Origin: Erythrocercus mccallii
Lineage: Eukaryota > Chordata > Aves > Passeriformes > Dicruridae
Reading direction: 5' to 3'
Assembly: GCA_013397435.1 (NCBI GenBank)
Contig: VZRG01000188.1
Location: 649,627-713,626, forward strand
DNA: 64,000 bases
Shown: positions 38,172 through 50,382 of the stretch, one piece after another
Position numbering within the stretch: the first letter of the stretch is position 1
Layout of the letters: each line of letters begins with the position of its first letter
Made by a program: the position numbers and the translations under genes
Notes under the pieces: generated by a model
What the model was told of the DNA's origin: nothing
Databases searched by the model: none
Seen by the model: only the letters and a program-made list of their open reading frames with translations

Positions 38172-38204
38172 ATTATATATATTATATTTATATATATATA
38201 TATT
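38172..38204 (+). repeat. (TA)n simple repeat
   Basis: An imperfect alternating TA tract, largely self-complementary, that could extrude as a cruciform or melt easily. Confidence 0.9.
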
Positions 38205-40102
38205 TGCTGTGACAGAGCTTGTGCCAGCACTGAGCACTGACAATGCACATTACACTTCAGCTCATGTATTTCTGATGGCACATTTTACAGTGCTATATAT
38301 AAAGTTGTTATGGCATCTATTATTCACTGCCAATACAGTTCAAGCTAAAATAGGTTTTATATAACAGTTCAAAGCAATATTTTAAGAAATAACACTTGTG
38401 TCAAGGCTGCTGTGTCCTACCAGATTTTGACATTTCCAAGCAATAAAGATCTTTATCCAAAATGTAAGGTTTTGGCGAGACATCTCCCTTGCAGACGTCT
38501 CTGGTTTTAATCTGCAAGCAATAGCAAAAGGAGCACATTTAAATAAAATGAACAGCCAGGTGAACTTTTGACTTGGCTGTTATCTGTCTAGGTGGAAACT
38601 GTGAACTGCAAAGTGCCTCGAGGGATGTTCCTAACAGAGAACAATGTCCCATTAACCCAAACCTCTGAAGAGATTTTGGAAAACACACAGGCGGGAAAAA
38701 GTCATTGGAACATTAGGAAAATGTCTATTATAGGAACAATTTTATATCTGTTTTTCAGGACACAAGACAAGAGGATTTATTTCCTTATTTCTTCAGCCAC
38801 GAAGATGGTTTTTCTTGCAAAAAGGGCAAATTCAGTGTCTCTTAAAAAAAAGTCCCATGACTGGTACCAGCACCATGAGCTTCTCTAAAGTTGTGTATAA
38901 TCAGATGATGTGATGTTCTTTCAGTTTCTCCTGTGCTGCTCAAAATCTGCATATTTCTGGTGCTGGATATGCAGCAACATGGGAAATCCCAGTGAGACCA
39001 ATCTACTTGCACAAAACAAATTCTGCACAGTTCTGTTCTTCATTCTGGTCCCCAAAGAACAAAGGACAACAAATGCTATACATCAAATTGGTGATAAATT
39101 TACTTTATTAGTTATGCTTGACAGTTAGGAATAATGTGTCATTTTAACCTCCTTGGCTACTCACTAGTTATGAAAATATACTGGAAAAAAGTTGTTGTGG
39201 TGACTGTGAGCTCAAAGAATCCACAATTTCTACTGAAAACAGGGAAGTTTTAATGTGCAAGATGAGTCCTTTCACAGGAAATATGCTCATGTGGATCAAC
39301 AAACAGAAAAGCAAAACACAGTGAAAATTATTTAAAAGCACCCTCTGCTTATTCAAATACAGCTGGGATGAGAACAATGTTGTCCAAAAAACCTCATTTT
39401 CATTATATTTCTTTCAGAAGAGATGTTAAGCAAAATACCATTTGTCCTAAATATTTTCCCCCTGAGGAGAAATGTTTAAGCTACATTTGAAATAATGCTT
39501 GTGGAATGCAGCCTTCATTAGAGGATGAACAGGGATCTTTGAAAGCAAAGTAAAATGGATAGAGGAAATGGGGAAAAAACAGGTAAAAGGAAAGTGCACA
39601 CATTCTCAGGAAGCAAAAGCCTAAACAACATTAACTGCTTAAAGCTGACTAAATCATTAATTGCATAAATTGAGCTATTCAGAGGTAAATTCACATTAGG
39701 CAGAAAGGTATCCAGCATCAAATCAATAGATACAAACCCTGCACAATACATGAATGTAGATTTGTTTTCTAAAGTTATTTGGAATTGTGACTGGGTTCAC
39801 TCTACTCCCCCAGCTACCCCACTATGGCCACGTGCTCCTGCACAGCTTGGTGCAGAAACATCAGATTGTGGTGCAGAAATGGGATTTAACCAACAAAATA
39901 AATAAAGGTCTCTCCAAGGAGGCACAACTGCATGTGTTGACTTTCCAAAGCTGCTGTGCTTGAGGCTGCCTTGGGGGTTGTCATTCCCCACTGCCTAATG
40001 GGCAACTACTAAATGTGGGGTTTTTTCTTCCTGAGGACAACAGGGGCAATGTAAAGACAAACTAAAAAAGGCTCAGCCTATATTTCAAACAAAAAGGATC
40101 AC

Positions 40103-40170
40103 AAAATCACAGAACCACAGAATGGCTGAAGCACCAATATCCCTGCTCAAGCAGGGTCATGCCAGAAAAC
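40103..40170 (-). mobile_element. CR1 LINE 3' end, fragment
   Basis: Here atcacagaaccacagaatgg is followed by ctgctcaagcagggtcat. About 30 bp of the consensus between them is missing. Confidence 0.75.
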
Positions 40171-41496
40171 AATGCACAAGATTCTACTCAGATTTTCTTA
40201 CATATCTCCACTGCCTGGTGGTGTTGTTCACAAGATCATTTCAGAAATACATTTGCTACCATCTTTCCTGAACATCAAAATGCAGAAACAGCCCAACACA
40301 TGCACTTTCTTTGCAACAAAGTTCCCTACAGTTTGTCCTGCTGGATGCAATGAGATTCCCTCAAAGTCCAAAATGACAATTCACTGCCAAAAGTACTCAG
40401 CGTGAGAATATTCTTTGACAGTTTTGCCCCTAGTAATGGACACAAGTCCACAAAGCTCATTCATCTCTGCTGAGTGAACCACAACAGAAATTAGACAAAC
40501 ACTGACCTCGACCTGCTTCTGTAAAACTGTCAAAATTTCTGACTTGGAGAGCTGAGTCATATGTGGCCATCACTGTTTGCAAACAGAGATCACAACCTCA
40601 AAGCACCAGGTCCCAGCAGGAGTTTTTGTCCCCTTTTTGCACTGTTAACTCAATCATAATTCCTACTGTACTGCAATCCAAAATCTATCCTGATAAAATT
40701 AGCCCAATCCAATTAAAGGACAAAGTATAGCCCTTAATTAAATGTTCTGATTATTCTGAAGCCCTCTTTTTTTGGTTCATCTTGAGTTGAGGTCTGTAAA
40801 AGCATACAAATTAGGAAGGTTTAGCATGTTCTTGTTTTACCCATTTATCGCTTAAATTCAACTAATAAGAGTTTCCCAAAAGCATAAAAAGGAAAGTATA
40901 AAAAGAAAAATGTGGGATGTTTAACTTATTCAGGCCTCTTTTTGTTCCTTTTATTGCGTATTTTTACAGTGCTTTTGAAAAAAAGAAGGAATAAAAATAG
41001 TATTTCCTCTTTAAACTACATCATGAATGTCCAAATACTTTGATACAGCAAAATATTGAATAATTTGAAAAGGTTAACAAGTTATTTCCTTTTGTCTACC
41101 TATTATTCTATCTAATGGTAAAGCTGACTGGTTTTTGCCTGTGACAAATTTCAGGTTTGCGTGCACTGAAGGAGTTGTTTTGCTGCAGAACTCAGCTCAA
41201 TTAAAGCACCTACCTCACCCACAGACCCTGCTGTGGAAGACTCACTGGGATAAACCCAGCCATCAGCCCATGAACATTAATTATCTCTTGTCAATTTCAT
41301 TACAAATCATATGGATTTCCAACGTTTCTTTCTATCAATGATTCCCATGTTTGGAAATCCTTGATAATCTCCCCCGTTTTTAGCAAAGCTGTACTGGCAT
41401 TGATGCAAATCAGAATTTCCTTCATGTTCAGCAAGGCACAGCGCAAGGATTCTGTACTCCCAGCTCACAAAACCAGGGTGGGAGGAGGTTACTGAC

Positions 41497-41664
41497 CTCG
41501 ATTTGCTGAATGGCCTCTTCCCGCTGCCGGATGGCTTCCAAATCCTCCTCCGTGATTTCTGAGAGCAAGGCTTGGTCCTGGCCCTGGTTCTGCCACACGC
41601 CATCACCTCCGTTAAAGATCTTCTCATCATCAGGCAGGTCAGAGAAGGAGGTTTTAGGGCTCTG
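41497..41664 (-). CDS. TSNARE1: TSNARE1 internal exon: acidic linker and start of the SNARE motif
   Basis: Seen: on the minus strand a pyrimidine-rich tract ending in cccatctcag is followed by 168 bp (56 codons) of open frame and a donor GTCAGT. The residues begin QSPKTSFSDLPDDE, pass through the glutamine-rich NQGQDQALL, and end EEDLEAIRQREEAIQQIE. The last block has the heptad pattern that opens a Qa-SNARE helix. The exon starts and ends in phase 0 and joins the exon at 7483-7555 without a break. Known: syntaxin-like Qa-SNAREs act in membrane fusion, and the region before the helix links it to the N-terminal Habc bundle. Inferred: TSNARE1, an endosomal t-SNARE-like protein, because the neighbouring exon reads NQIIKDLASMV where STX7 and STX12, as I recall them, read IFKDL. 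The start could instead be 41661 because of a tandem acceptor. A close syntaxin paralogue is the main alternative. Confidence 0.85.
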
Positions 41665-41672
41665 CTGAGATG
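41661..41672 (-). other. Tandem NAGNAG splice acceptor of the 41497-41664 exon
   Basis: On the minus strand the intron end reads ccatctcagcag followed by AGCCCT. Both AGs are preceded by C and share one polypyrimidine tract, so splicing could use either. The upstream AG gives an exon of 168 bp starting with glutamine (CAG). The downstream AG gives 165 bp without it. Both keep the frame. The upstream site is usually favoured in such pairs. Which one is used cannot be told from sequence alone. Confidence 0.7.
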
Positions 41673-42225
41673 GGAGAAGGGAAAGAAAGCAAAGGTAGTG
41701 TAAAGGTTTTCCAGTTTTACACAGCTTTAGTGTGGGGAAAGAAAATATTTATATAAGAGATGGCATAAACAGTGGTACAAAGGTGAAGAGTCAAAAAGTA
41801 AATTTCATCAGAGGAAACATTTCAAGTCTCAAAGAAAATGTTAAGACCTGCAGTCAGATCTCCTGAGCTACTTTTGGGACCCAGTAACCAACTTTGATTT
41901 TCCACAGTTTGGACAGAACAAAACGTTGATGTGTTGCTGAAAAATAATGCATTTACCTTGTTTAATTTCCCTGCAAATTCTTCCTGAAATAAGGCACTTT
42001 CTCAGGAAGAGAGAAATCCTACTCATTTGTCTTGCAGATTTTATGATACAACTTGCAACACTCAAAATACAAAGGTTCCAACCTTCTCCATTTATGAGAT
42101 AAACAGCACAGCTTAAAACAGGGGAAATCACTGCAGCAATGTGAGAGCAGAGCAATCAGCTTGAGGAACTCACAGGTTCGTGGTGTTCACTCTGTGGAGT
42201 TGACCTGGTTTTTCTGACACATCTG

Positions 42226-42470
42226 ATCACAGAGTGGCTGGGTCTGAAAAGACCTCAAAGGTCATCTCATTTGAACCCCTGCCTTGGGCAGGGACACCTT
42301 CCACCCTCCCAGGTTGCTCCAAGCCCTGTCCAACCTGGCCTAGAACACCTCCAGGGATGGGTCAGCCACAGCTTCTCTGGGAAACCTGTGCCAGAGCCTC
42401 ACCATCCTCTGTGGAAAGGAATTCTTCCTAATATCTAATCTAAATATCTCGTCTTTCAGTTTAAAATCAT
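42226..42470 (-). mobile_element. CR1 LINE 3' fragment
   Basis: The segment follows the consensus from atcacagagtggctgggtc through gccttgggcagggacacc to the aatatctaatctaaatatc block and a terminal ttcagtttaaaatcatgg. Confidence 0.93.
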
Positions 42471-45400
42471 GGTCTATCTGCTTGTTTAATAAGCTTGTCT
42501 TCCTCTTTTTTAAAAATCCGTAACTTGTTTTATAAGCTTCAAGATAACATTTTTATTTTTTTTTTTGAGAGCTGCACTTATATTCAGGTCCAGATTTTAA
42601 AACCTTGTTAATGAACTGGTTTTATCTACACAAAATGTAGGGGCAGAGGTTTAACAAAGTCTTCTCCACCCAGCCTTTAGGTTCCGTGCCCATGTCAGGT
42701 TCAGTCCTGACTGGACTTGGAGAATGAACTGACTCAAGGTTGGTTTGGAGGCTGAACTCAAATTCTAAACTAAGAGGTGCTGTTGAAAGCTCTAACCTTA
42801 CAACTGCATGAGGATTCCACTTCAAACGATGTTCATGGTCCTCTGACTTGGTCTTGAGCTTTGAATCCTAACCAAAATTTAAAATAAAAAAACAAGCCAA
42901 GGGCTTCAGATGCTCTGAAGTTGAAAGAAATGGCAGTGGCCATAGCAAATCCTTGATCTAAATGTCCCCAAAGCCTCTGAAAACTGTAGGAGAAAAAAAA
43001 GTACTCAGGGGGATGTTCAGTTCTCTGAATCTGGGTTTATCTGAAGCCCAAATGCTGGGAGTTGTGCCTGAAAAATAAAATCCTTTGCTGTCTTACTGTG
43101 GCTACATCTTCAAAAGTATTAATTCCCCTGAATTCCCACAGTGTGAACAGGAAGTGAGGCCATGGGGCATTTAGATGGAAGGGCAAAGGACTAGGGAACT
43201 GGAAGGACTGGGAGGACTTGAGTCTGGAAATGTTTATTTAACTCTCTAACTCTGCTTTAACTCTTTAAAGAGTATGTAATTCCTGTATTTAGAAACAAAA
43301 GAATTTTTGCATTTGCCTACACTTAGACTTTGTCATATGAAATGAATTCATTATTATTATCTCCATATCTCATTGGAGACAAGGAAAATAACACAACGTG
43401 ATGAAGGAAGTGGGGTGATGGAAGAAGTAAAAGGAAATAGGAAAATCAGCAGCAAACAACCAAGTGTCTTTCAAAATATAGACAGAAGATGAAAATCTTT
43501 GATGTAATGTCTTACTTTGTTTCATCTTCTGCTTTCCAGGGATCTACTGAGAAAGGGTGTGTTACAGGAAGAAAATCATCATTTAAAATTAGGTTAAAGA
43601 TTAATTTACACTTTATAAGACATATTTTAATAGGATTAAGATGCTCTGGGGTGTTTTATTCACTAATTATTACGTGCCTTGGACACTAACTTCCCTGGTA
43701 GAGTGTTTCAGTGCCAAAAGAGTGTATTAATGGACTCTGGAAAAAACCCTTGGGGTATTCTAATGCTTCATTTAGTGACAGAGGTGTCCTCTCATCTTCA
43801 CCAGTGAGCTCAGATGAGCAGAGGCAAACTGCACATGGCCAAGTGGGCTGGAAGATCCCAAGAATCTGCCTTATGGAGACACAGGAAAAGTGTTCTGATG
43901 AAATTTGTGTGCTCTGGTCACAGCCAGGATGCTGCACCAAGGACCTCAGTGCCCACAAATGGACACTCAAAGCCATGCTTGTCCTATGCAGGTCTGAATT
44001 TCAGTGGAAAGACAACAAATTTGCAAGTGTTCAAATGTTTCCTGTTTGGTGTGGGAGCAAAGGGATAACAGGAGAGGCAGCAACCAGCTCTTTCGATTGG
44101 GTTAGTCCATGGAATAACACAGCTGTACCATAAATATCCTTTATCTTGGCCTGTGTCAATTTTATTTGTCATCCTCGCTTGCTGGGCATCTGTAAATAAA
44201 ACGTCCCCCCTGCAAATTACTCAGAAAACACATTGCAAGAGCTGCTGCTCAGTCAAAAGAAAACCAGCTATCCATGTGTTTAAATAGGTAAAGGTCTAGA
44301 CACAGATCTTTTCTTTAAACAAAGCAGTGGCCTAAGTTAATTTCAGAGCTGCTAAAGGCAATTATATGCATTTGCATCCTTAACATCTTCCAAAAAATAT
44401 CTGACCATGGCTGATGAATGAATGAGTCAGTAAAACAACAGGATGCAGAGGGGCTAATACTTCCTTCCAGACATAAAAATGGCTCCATAATAATGTTAAA
44501 TACAGCCACCACAACCTGCTATCTGAGTCTGTATGCTGTTAACAAAAAAAGATTTTTTTTTGTGCTGTCCATGGTACTGAGCCCCTCATTTCTGTAATAC
44601 AGTGAAAAAATCTTAAATCTGAACCTGTGAAGAAATCTAATAACTTCTAATGCTTCTGATTGAAAGCTGCATATAGCCAGGCTTATCAGTGCTCTTCATT
44701 CCCTTCTGAGTTATGTTCATTGCCATGTCTGACAAAACATTTTATTTATAGCAAGAAAAGATCAGATGGAGGGCACTCGCTGAGCCTCTGCATATAAAGT
44801 TCCCTTTGACACTGCACTGGAAGGGGCCATAACTCCCTGTACAGGCATTTCCACAATAAATTTGATTTAGTGCCAAATTTTATGCCCTGTGAATCTCTGT
44901 GTAATTTTCTGACAGATTTCCTTTCATAAATTGTTAATTGGATGTGTTTGAAGTTGTTCTTTTGTTGAAATTTGCCTCTGGCAGATTTTTGTCAAGATCT
45001 ATACAAAGTATAAAGATACTTTGTCAAGTATCTATAAACTCAACTCTGCCAATGAAAAAAAAAATTATAGCAGAGAAAAAGTTGAGTATATCTGATATGC
45101 TCAGTAGTTCTTTTGAAACTAAATCCTTAGGACTGAGGGTCATACCATGCTGTTGTTCATCATATCTGAAAAATTATGCCCAGGCACAACATTTTTCTTG
45201 TTGGATAAAATCTTTTCACCAGGATAAAATCATTGCTGCTTACAGCTACATTTTTTTATCAGATTTATTCTATCAATGGGGAGATGCTATATGCAGCTGC
45301 TGATAGGAAAAAAAAAAAGGTTTTATCTGGATGGTGACAGCTTCTGTCAGAGCCTGTACTTTATCAGCAGTAAAATCTTTGCCTCAGAAGTTGCATGTCT

Positions 45401-46382
45401 GAGACCCCTCCAAAAATAACCCCCTCCCAACCTTGGCCCTGCCTCACTCCCCGTTTGTCTATCAGAACGTGCAGGATATCACAAATTTGACAACTCTTGT
45501 CACACAGAATCACCAAGCAAGGGATTGAAGTGACCTCTCTTCTGGCTGCCATATGGTCTTTATTCCACAGGGAAGCAGAAATCTGATGGGAACTCCAGCT
45601 AACATAACACCAGCCAGCCCTCACAGTCCATCTTCAGAGCGTTGGGAGTCTCCTGTAGCAGTGAGAGTGTCCTGGCACCTCCCAGTCCTGCAGCTCTTTT
45701 TTACATCACTAACTTCAATGATGACATTCCTGATTGCCAGTTATAAGATTGTTCCCTCACCACAAATTCAGGGCATGAAATATTGACTGGAGATGGATGA
45801 GAAATGTCTTTTAGTGCCAGAGAAATATTTAGTGATTTCAAAGGAAAATTTCCTCTCCAATCCTCCCCAAAATCTGAAGGTATCAACAAAAATTATTCAA
45901 CAGAGAGAAACAGGGATACACACACGCACACGCTCCCTCCATCTGAGGTTAGTATAGATAATATGGATAATAAAGGTGAGAACTAAGATGGGCCTCTCAC
46001 AGTCTCACAGCCAAAAATAACTGTCAGAGCTGATGTAAATAACCAAGATTTGTTGAAGCTGGATTTACAGACTGTCCACCAGGTGACTGACACGACAGGG
46101 ACAGGAGAATGAAGGGCTGAGGAAAACATTCACAAATTCTACTTTCAACCTCAGCATGAAGAGAGTTGAGAAGGGAATTTGGTTAAGCCTGGAATGAGAC
46201 AATATAAACCCATTTCTACACCTCCTCCTTCCACTCCAAAGTCCACCAGGCTTGTGTCCTGGGGAGGAGGGCTTAATTTCTGTGTGTGAAAGTTTAGGAA
46301 GAGGATACAAACACAGTATCTTGGCATGGATGTGGCAGAGGTGTTGTCAGAAGGGGACCAAGAGGCTGGAAAGAAGCCCTTG

Positions 46383-46434
46383 AAAAGGGATCTTGAGGTC
46401 CTGCTTGACAGCAAGTTCAATTTAAGCCAGCAGT
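46383..46434 (+). mobile_element. Short CR1 LINE ORF2 remnant
   Basis: The match is limited to aaaagggatcttgaggtcc, ctgcttgacagcaagttc and taagccagcagt, a block near the end of CR1 ORF2. Nothing CR1-like is clear on either side. Confidence 0.5.
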
Positions 46435-49400
46435 CCCACACCTGGAATGAAAAATCAGTTCTGGAGAAAAAGAAGGAGCACGAGTTCCTTTTTCTCTGAC
46501 CACTACTCCATTCACACACACATTTCAAGCATCTGGAGCATTGCTGGGCTCTATGGCCCTGGAGATGCCTTTGATGTGCACAGCACCATTCACAAATTCC
46601 TTGTTACCTCCCACTTTACAGGAGCACAGGTAAAGCCAGTCTCACTTGTCTGAGCTAATTTTGTGCTACAGACTGCAGGCAGCCCCAAGGAAATCTTCTG
46701 CAACCATGAAAAAAGAATATTTCAGAGCTTTTATATGACTCAGGGAGTGAACCAAGGAAGGTTGCTCTATCTTCCCCAATCTCCAGGAGCCTCCTGCACA
46801 TCTAGCAGGGATATGGGCAGCTCCAGCAGCAATCACTACACCTCCCACAGCTCCTGCAAACTCTCACATCTCCTTGGGTAACATTTGGCTCCGGCTTTCA
46901 AACCAAATGCAAATGCAGAGATGTTTATCTCTTGCTTTATAGTACATATAGACACATAAACAGCCTTTATGAGGATCTCCTATTCTCAGCAGCATCCAGG
47001 CTCAGAGATTCACATTTTATTGCATGTAGAATAATGAGGCTGGAGTGTCTGCATTAGAGATCAATAAAACACCGTGCATGGAGGGCCACTGCTGGAGTTA
47101 CCTTGCCTGACACATTTTTAATCGTAGGTTGGCACTGCAAAGGTGCCTGGGACAAAAATGACACAGAACAGCCAATTTGGCCTGACTATCCCCAAAATAC
47201 AGCCAGGTTAAGGCTGACAGATAAATTGGATAAGATGATCACTCTCAAACCATCCTTCCAAAACAACTAACCTTGCAGGCTCAATGAGATTTAGAGCTGT
47301 ACCATGCCAAGCAAAAGCCCAAAGCAATTACAGGTAGAAAGGCCTCAGGCAGGCACAGAACAAGCAGCCTGGGACTTCTAAATCTTTTAGAGGAGAGAAA
47401 TAGTGATATTACAATTTTGCATTATCTTTCACACAGAAGATCACAGTAGTGATTGGTAATCTGAGCTCTGCTGTTTTAGGAGAGGAGCTTCCCACAACGA
47501 CTGGGAAAGAAATGTATCACAAGAAATCAAAAATTAGCCACTGCCTGCTCTTCCTTTTCTCTCAAAAAAGGCCAAATTTAAAATTACCACAACAAGAACA
47601 ACTTTCAAGTGAAATGTGTTGAATCTTTCCTGTATGCATCACTGACATGGCCAAATACAGAAATGGATTCAACATTTTCTTCAACTTATGCAAATTTGAT
47701 TACTCTGCACCAATGTAGCATGAGAAAAACCAGGATGGGGAAATTAGCATAAAGGGAAGGGTTGAAGTGCATTTTTATTTAAATTAACTAGAATCACTCT
47801 CGTGTTTCTGTCTCCACTCTTAATCAAGGTGTTTACTTTTGAATGAAAGGAATGTGAAACTGAGCAAGAAAACCACACTTTCCACCAGTTTCTTACTTCA
47901 GAATCTGCAAGAAATTACTAATTTCAGGGAAAAATGTATTAACAGAAAGTATTTTGCTATTTTGCTTTTCAGCATTTTTAAATTTACTCATTCAGGTCTC
48001 TGCAGTCATGAGGACTGAGAAAATCTTTTCAGTTTCCTGGAACTGGAAGAGACTTAGTAACAGAGTACCTAGTTCATACCTCCTACTGTTTTCCTCTTCT
48101 TTAGCTTGCCTTCAAGATTTTATTACTTCACCAAATTCATTCTAAGCAATCCTGACCTCATCACCCAGGGCTGCTTGAGTTCAGAGTCGATCTTACTGTA
48201 CTCAGGGTGGGAGAATTAAATGACCTGTCTGTGGTAGATGAAGAAAAAGAAAATAAGCCAGGGGCCCGAGGTTTAGCTCTCTGATAACTGATGTGCTTTT
48301 AAGAAGCACAGCACATTTTCTCCCCACAGTGAAGACCAAATTTAGGAGGAATGCCCTTCCTACCAGGCTTAGATGGTGAGGTTGACACTCATATTTTGCT
48401 CATAGAGATCATCAGCTTCTAGGTCAAACTTCACTTGATCGTGAGGGCTATGTTTTGCCATGTACTTTCACCCTGTCTGATTGAAGGAAGGAGCAGCTTG
48501 TTCTGTTCCTATTTCCAATCCTTCTTCTTTTTTTCCTCTTGATTTGGCAACTTTATCTACCATGCAAATAGAGGGTCCCATGGCGATGTGAGTGTAACAA
48601 AACAGCATCATTGAAAAGACGCACACATCTCCCCTCTGTAATCCAACATGCTCTGCTTTTCAAACCCATTTCATGAATGACTTCAGCCTGACTGCACCCA
48701 CCCTTCCCAAAGCCAACTGCCTGGGCTGTCACCAGCTCCAGGTGGCACCTCCATGTACGCAGAGCAAGTGGATAAACGTTCCTGTAAGGCTGTCAGGAAA
48801 CAGAGCATGCACCAGTGTTGTTATAGCATCACAACACATTCCTAAAGCTGTTCCTGCCCTTTCCTGGCTGTCTGTGCTATAGTCTCAGCCTTCTCTGTCT
48901 CTGCACATCTCTGCTGGCACCACGTTTTGGCTGGCAGTGCTGTCTGAGCTGAGCTCTGCGCTGTCCCTGGATCCTGATGCAAGGCAGAGACTCCCTGCTC
49001 GCAGCTCCCTCGCTGAGCAGCTGAAACCTCCAGCATTTGTGTAAATGGCCCATGCTTGAAAGAGCTCACAGACACATCAAGACTGTCTAGAAAGTATCGT
49101 GTTGCCTCTGCCTCCCAACATATGTGCTGCACAGCTGGTGAGCAGGTTCCTGCTAGAAAGGCAAACGAGGGAGAATGAGTCACTGGCTCATCCATTAACA
49201 CCCATCTAGTACCAAAAAATTTAAAATAGTGAGGAGTCTTTTTTTTTTCCTGGGTTCACACAGAGTCAAGAACAAAATTCAGCTTGATTTCCTGCAGCAG
49301 AGACAACTCCTAGCATGGGCACAGTGCCACTCTGGAGCAGTGGAAAGGCAGAAAGATGCTGGAAATAAAGAGTATGTCTTTTTCTTTCAAAAAAATAGAC

Positions 49401-49928
49401 TGCCTTTGTACTTTGCATTTTGGTTTTGGGCTGCTTAGACACTTTTATTTTTAGAAATATGTTTGACTCCACAGAACTCCATTGGCATCAATTTTTTTAA
49501 TCTCTCTTTGTTCCTGGCCTTTGGCAGAGTTTCAGAGGACTGTTCTGTGTCCAAGCAAATGTTCAGAGCCTGATGTTGAGAACCACTCTCATTTAGTGAC
49601 TCTTTAAAAAATATCTGCCCATTTTACAGCTCCTGCACTGCCAGGATGTTTCTGTTGCTGCCCAAAAGCCTGATCCCAAATTGGGACAATAATCAGAGGA
49701 ATCTTGTCACCACACATCTAGAAGAGCCTTGGAGGGGTGGGGGGTCAGTTGATGGGAACGGGGCTGGGGACACAAGGCAAGGTTCCTGCCTCCCTGTGAG
49801 ACTGGGGTCCTCCTTGGTGGGGGAGAAGGATGAAAGCAGGAGCTGAGCTTTGAGCAGCAGGGTGGGACAACACCTCATCATCCCACCACAACTTTTGGCA
49901 CCATCCACAAGAATCTCATTTTGAATAA

Positions 49929-50382
49929 CCATAGAACCACAGTAAGGTTTGGGATGAAAGGGACCTTAAAGATCATCTCACTCCAACCCCTGACATAGGC
50001 AGAGACACCTTCCACTATCCCAGGTTGCTCCGAGCCCCGTCCAATCTGGCCTGAAAAACTGCCAGGAGCAGACACAGCTTCTCTGGCCAACCTGTGCCAG
50101 GGCCTCACCATCCTCACACTAAATAATTTCTTTCTAATATCCAATCTAAATCTCCTCTATTTCTGTTTGAGGTCATGTGCCCATTTCCTGGCACTCCAGG
50201 CCCTTGTCCAAAGTCCTTCTCCAGCTCTCTTGGAGGCACTGGAAGGGGCTCCAAGGTCTCCCTGGATCCTTCCCTTCTCCAGGCTGGACATTCCCATCTC
50301 TCCCAGCCTGGCTCCAGAGCAGAGGGGCTCCAGCTTCCTGAACATCTTCATGGCCTCCTCAGACCTCATTACAAGTGATCCA
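49929..50382 (-). mobile_element. CR1 LINE 3' fragment, about 450 bp
   Basis: It follows the consensus from ccatagaaccacagtaagg through the atatccaatctaaatctcc block, then cactggaaggggctccaag and ccagagcagaggggctcc. It is one of the longest copies. Confidence 0.93.

Larger units (their letters stand above)
7556..41496 (-). other. TSNARE1: 33.9 kb intron of TSNARE1
   Basis: This intron runs from the GTCAGT donor beside 41497 to the ctttccag acceptor beside 7555 on the minus strand. It is a phase 0 intron. It carries most of the CR1 fragments of the window, three solo LTRs, two copies of an unnamed ERV-like repeat and a duplicated exon-like module, each listed separately. I recognised no further exon of the host gene inside it, and the two flanking exons join in frame without one. 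An alternatively used exon cannot be excluded. Confidence 0.8.
35922..41496. other. Intronic sequence with few repeats
   Basis: Apart from two short CR1 ends (37752 and 40103) and the TA tract, nothing is recognised. A diffuse segment around 36850-37090 may be a very old CR1 copy, but the match is too weak to list. Confidence 0.5.
41665..49928. other. Presumed upstream intron of TSNARE1, first part
   Basis: After the acceptor at 41665 the sequence holds one clear CR1 copy (42226-42470) and a short remnant (46383-46434). I looked on the minus strand for an upstream exon ending in phase 0 but could not support one. Sequence around 44100-44900 is AT-rich and free of repeats. Confidence 0.45.

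Noticed and set aside
41868..42155. Minus-strand frame ending near a GTAAAT donor-like site, considered as an exon
   Set aside because: The peptide is not recognisable, the acceptor side is poor, and the frame does not fit the phase 0 start of the next exon.
48842..49201. 119-codon minus-strand frame considered as an upstream TSNARE1 exon
   Set aside because: The peptide shows no syntaxin N-terminal helices or SNARE heptads, and I found no matching phase 0 donor.
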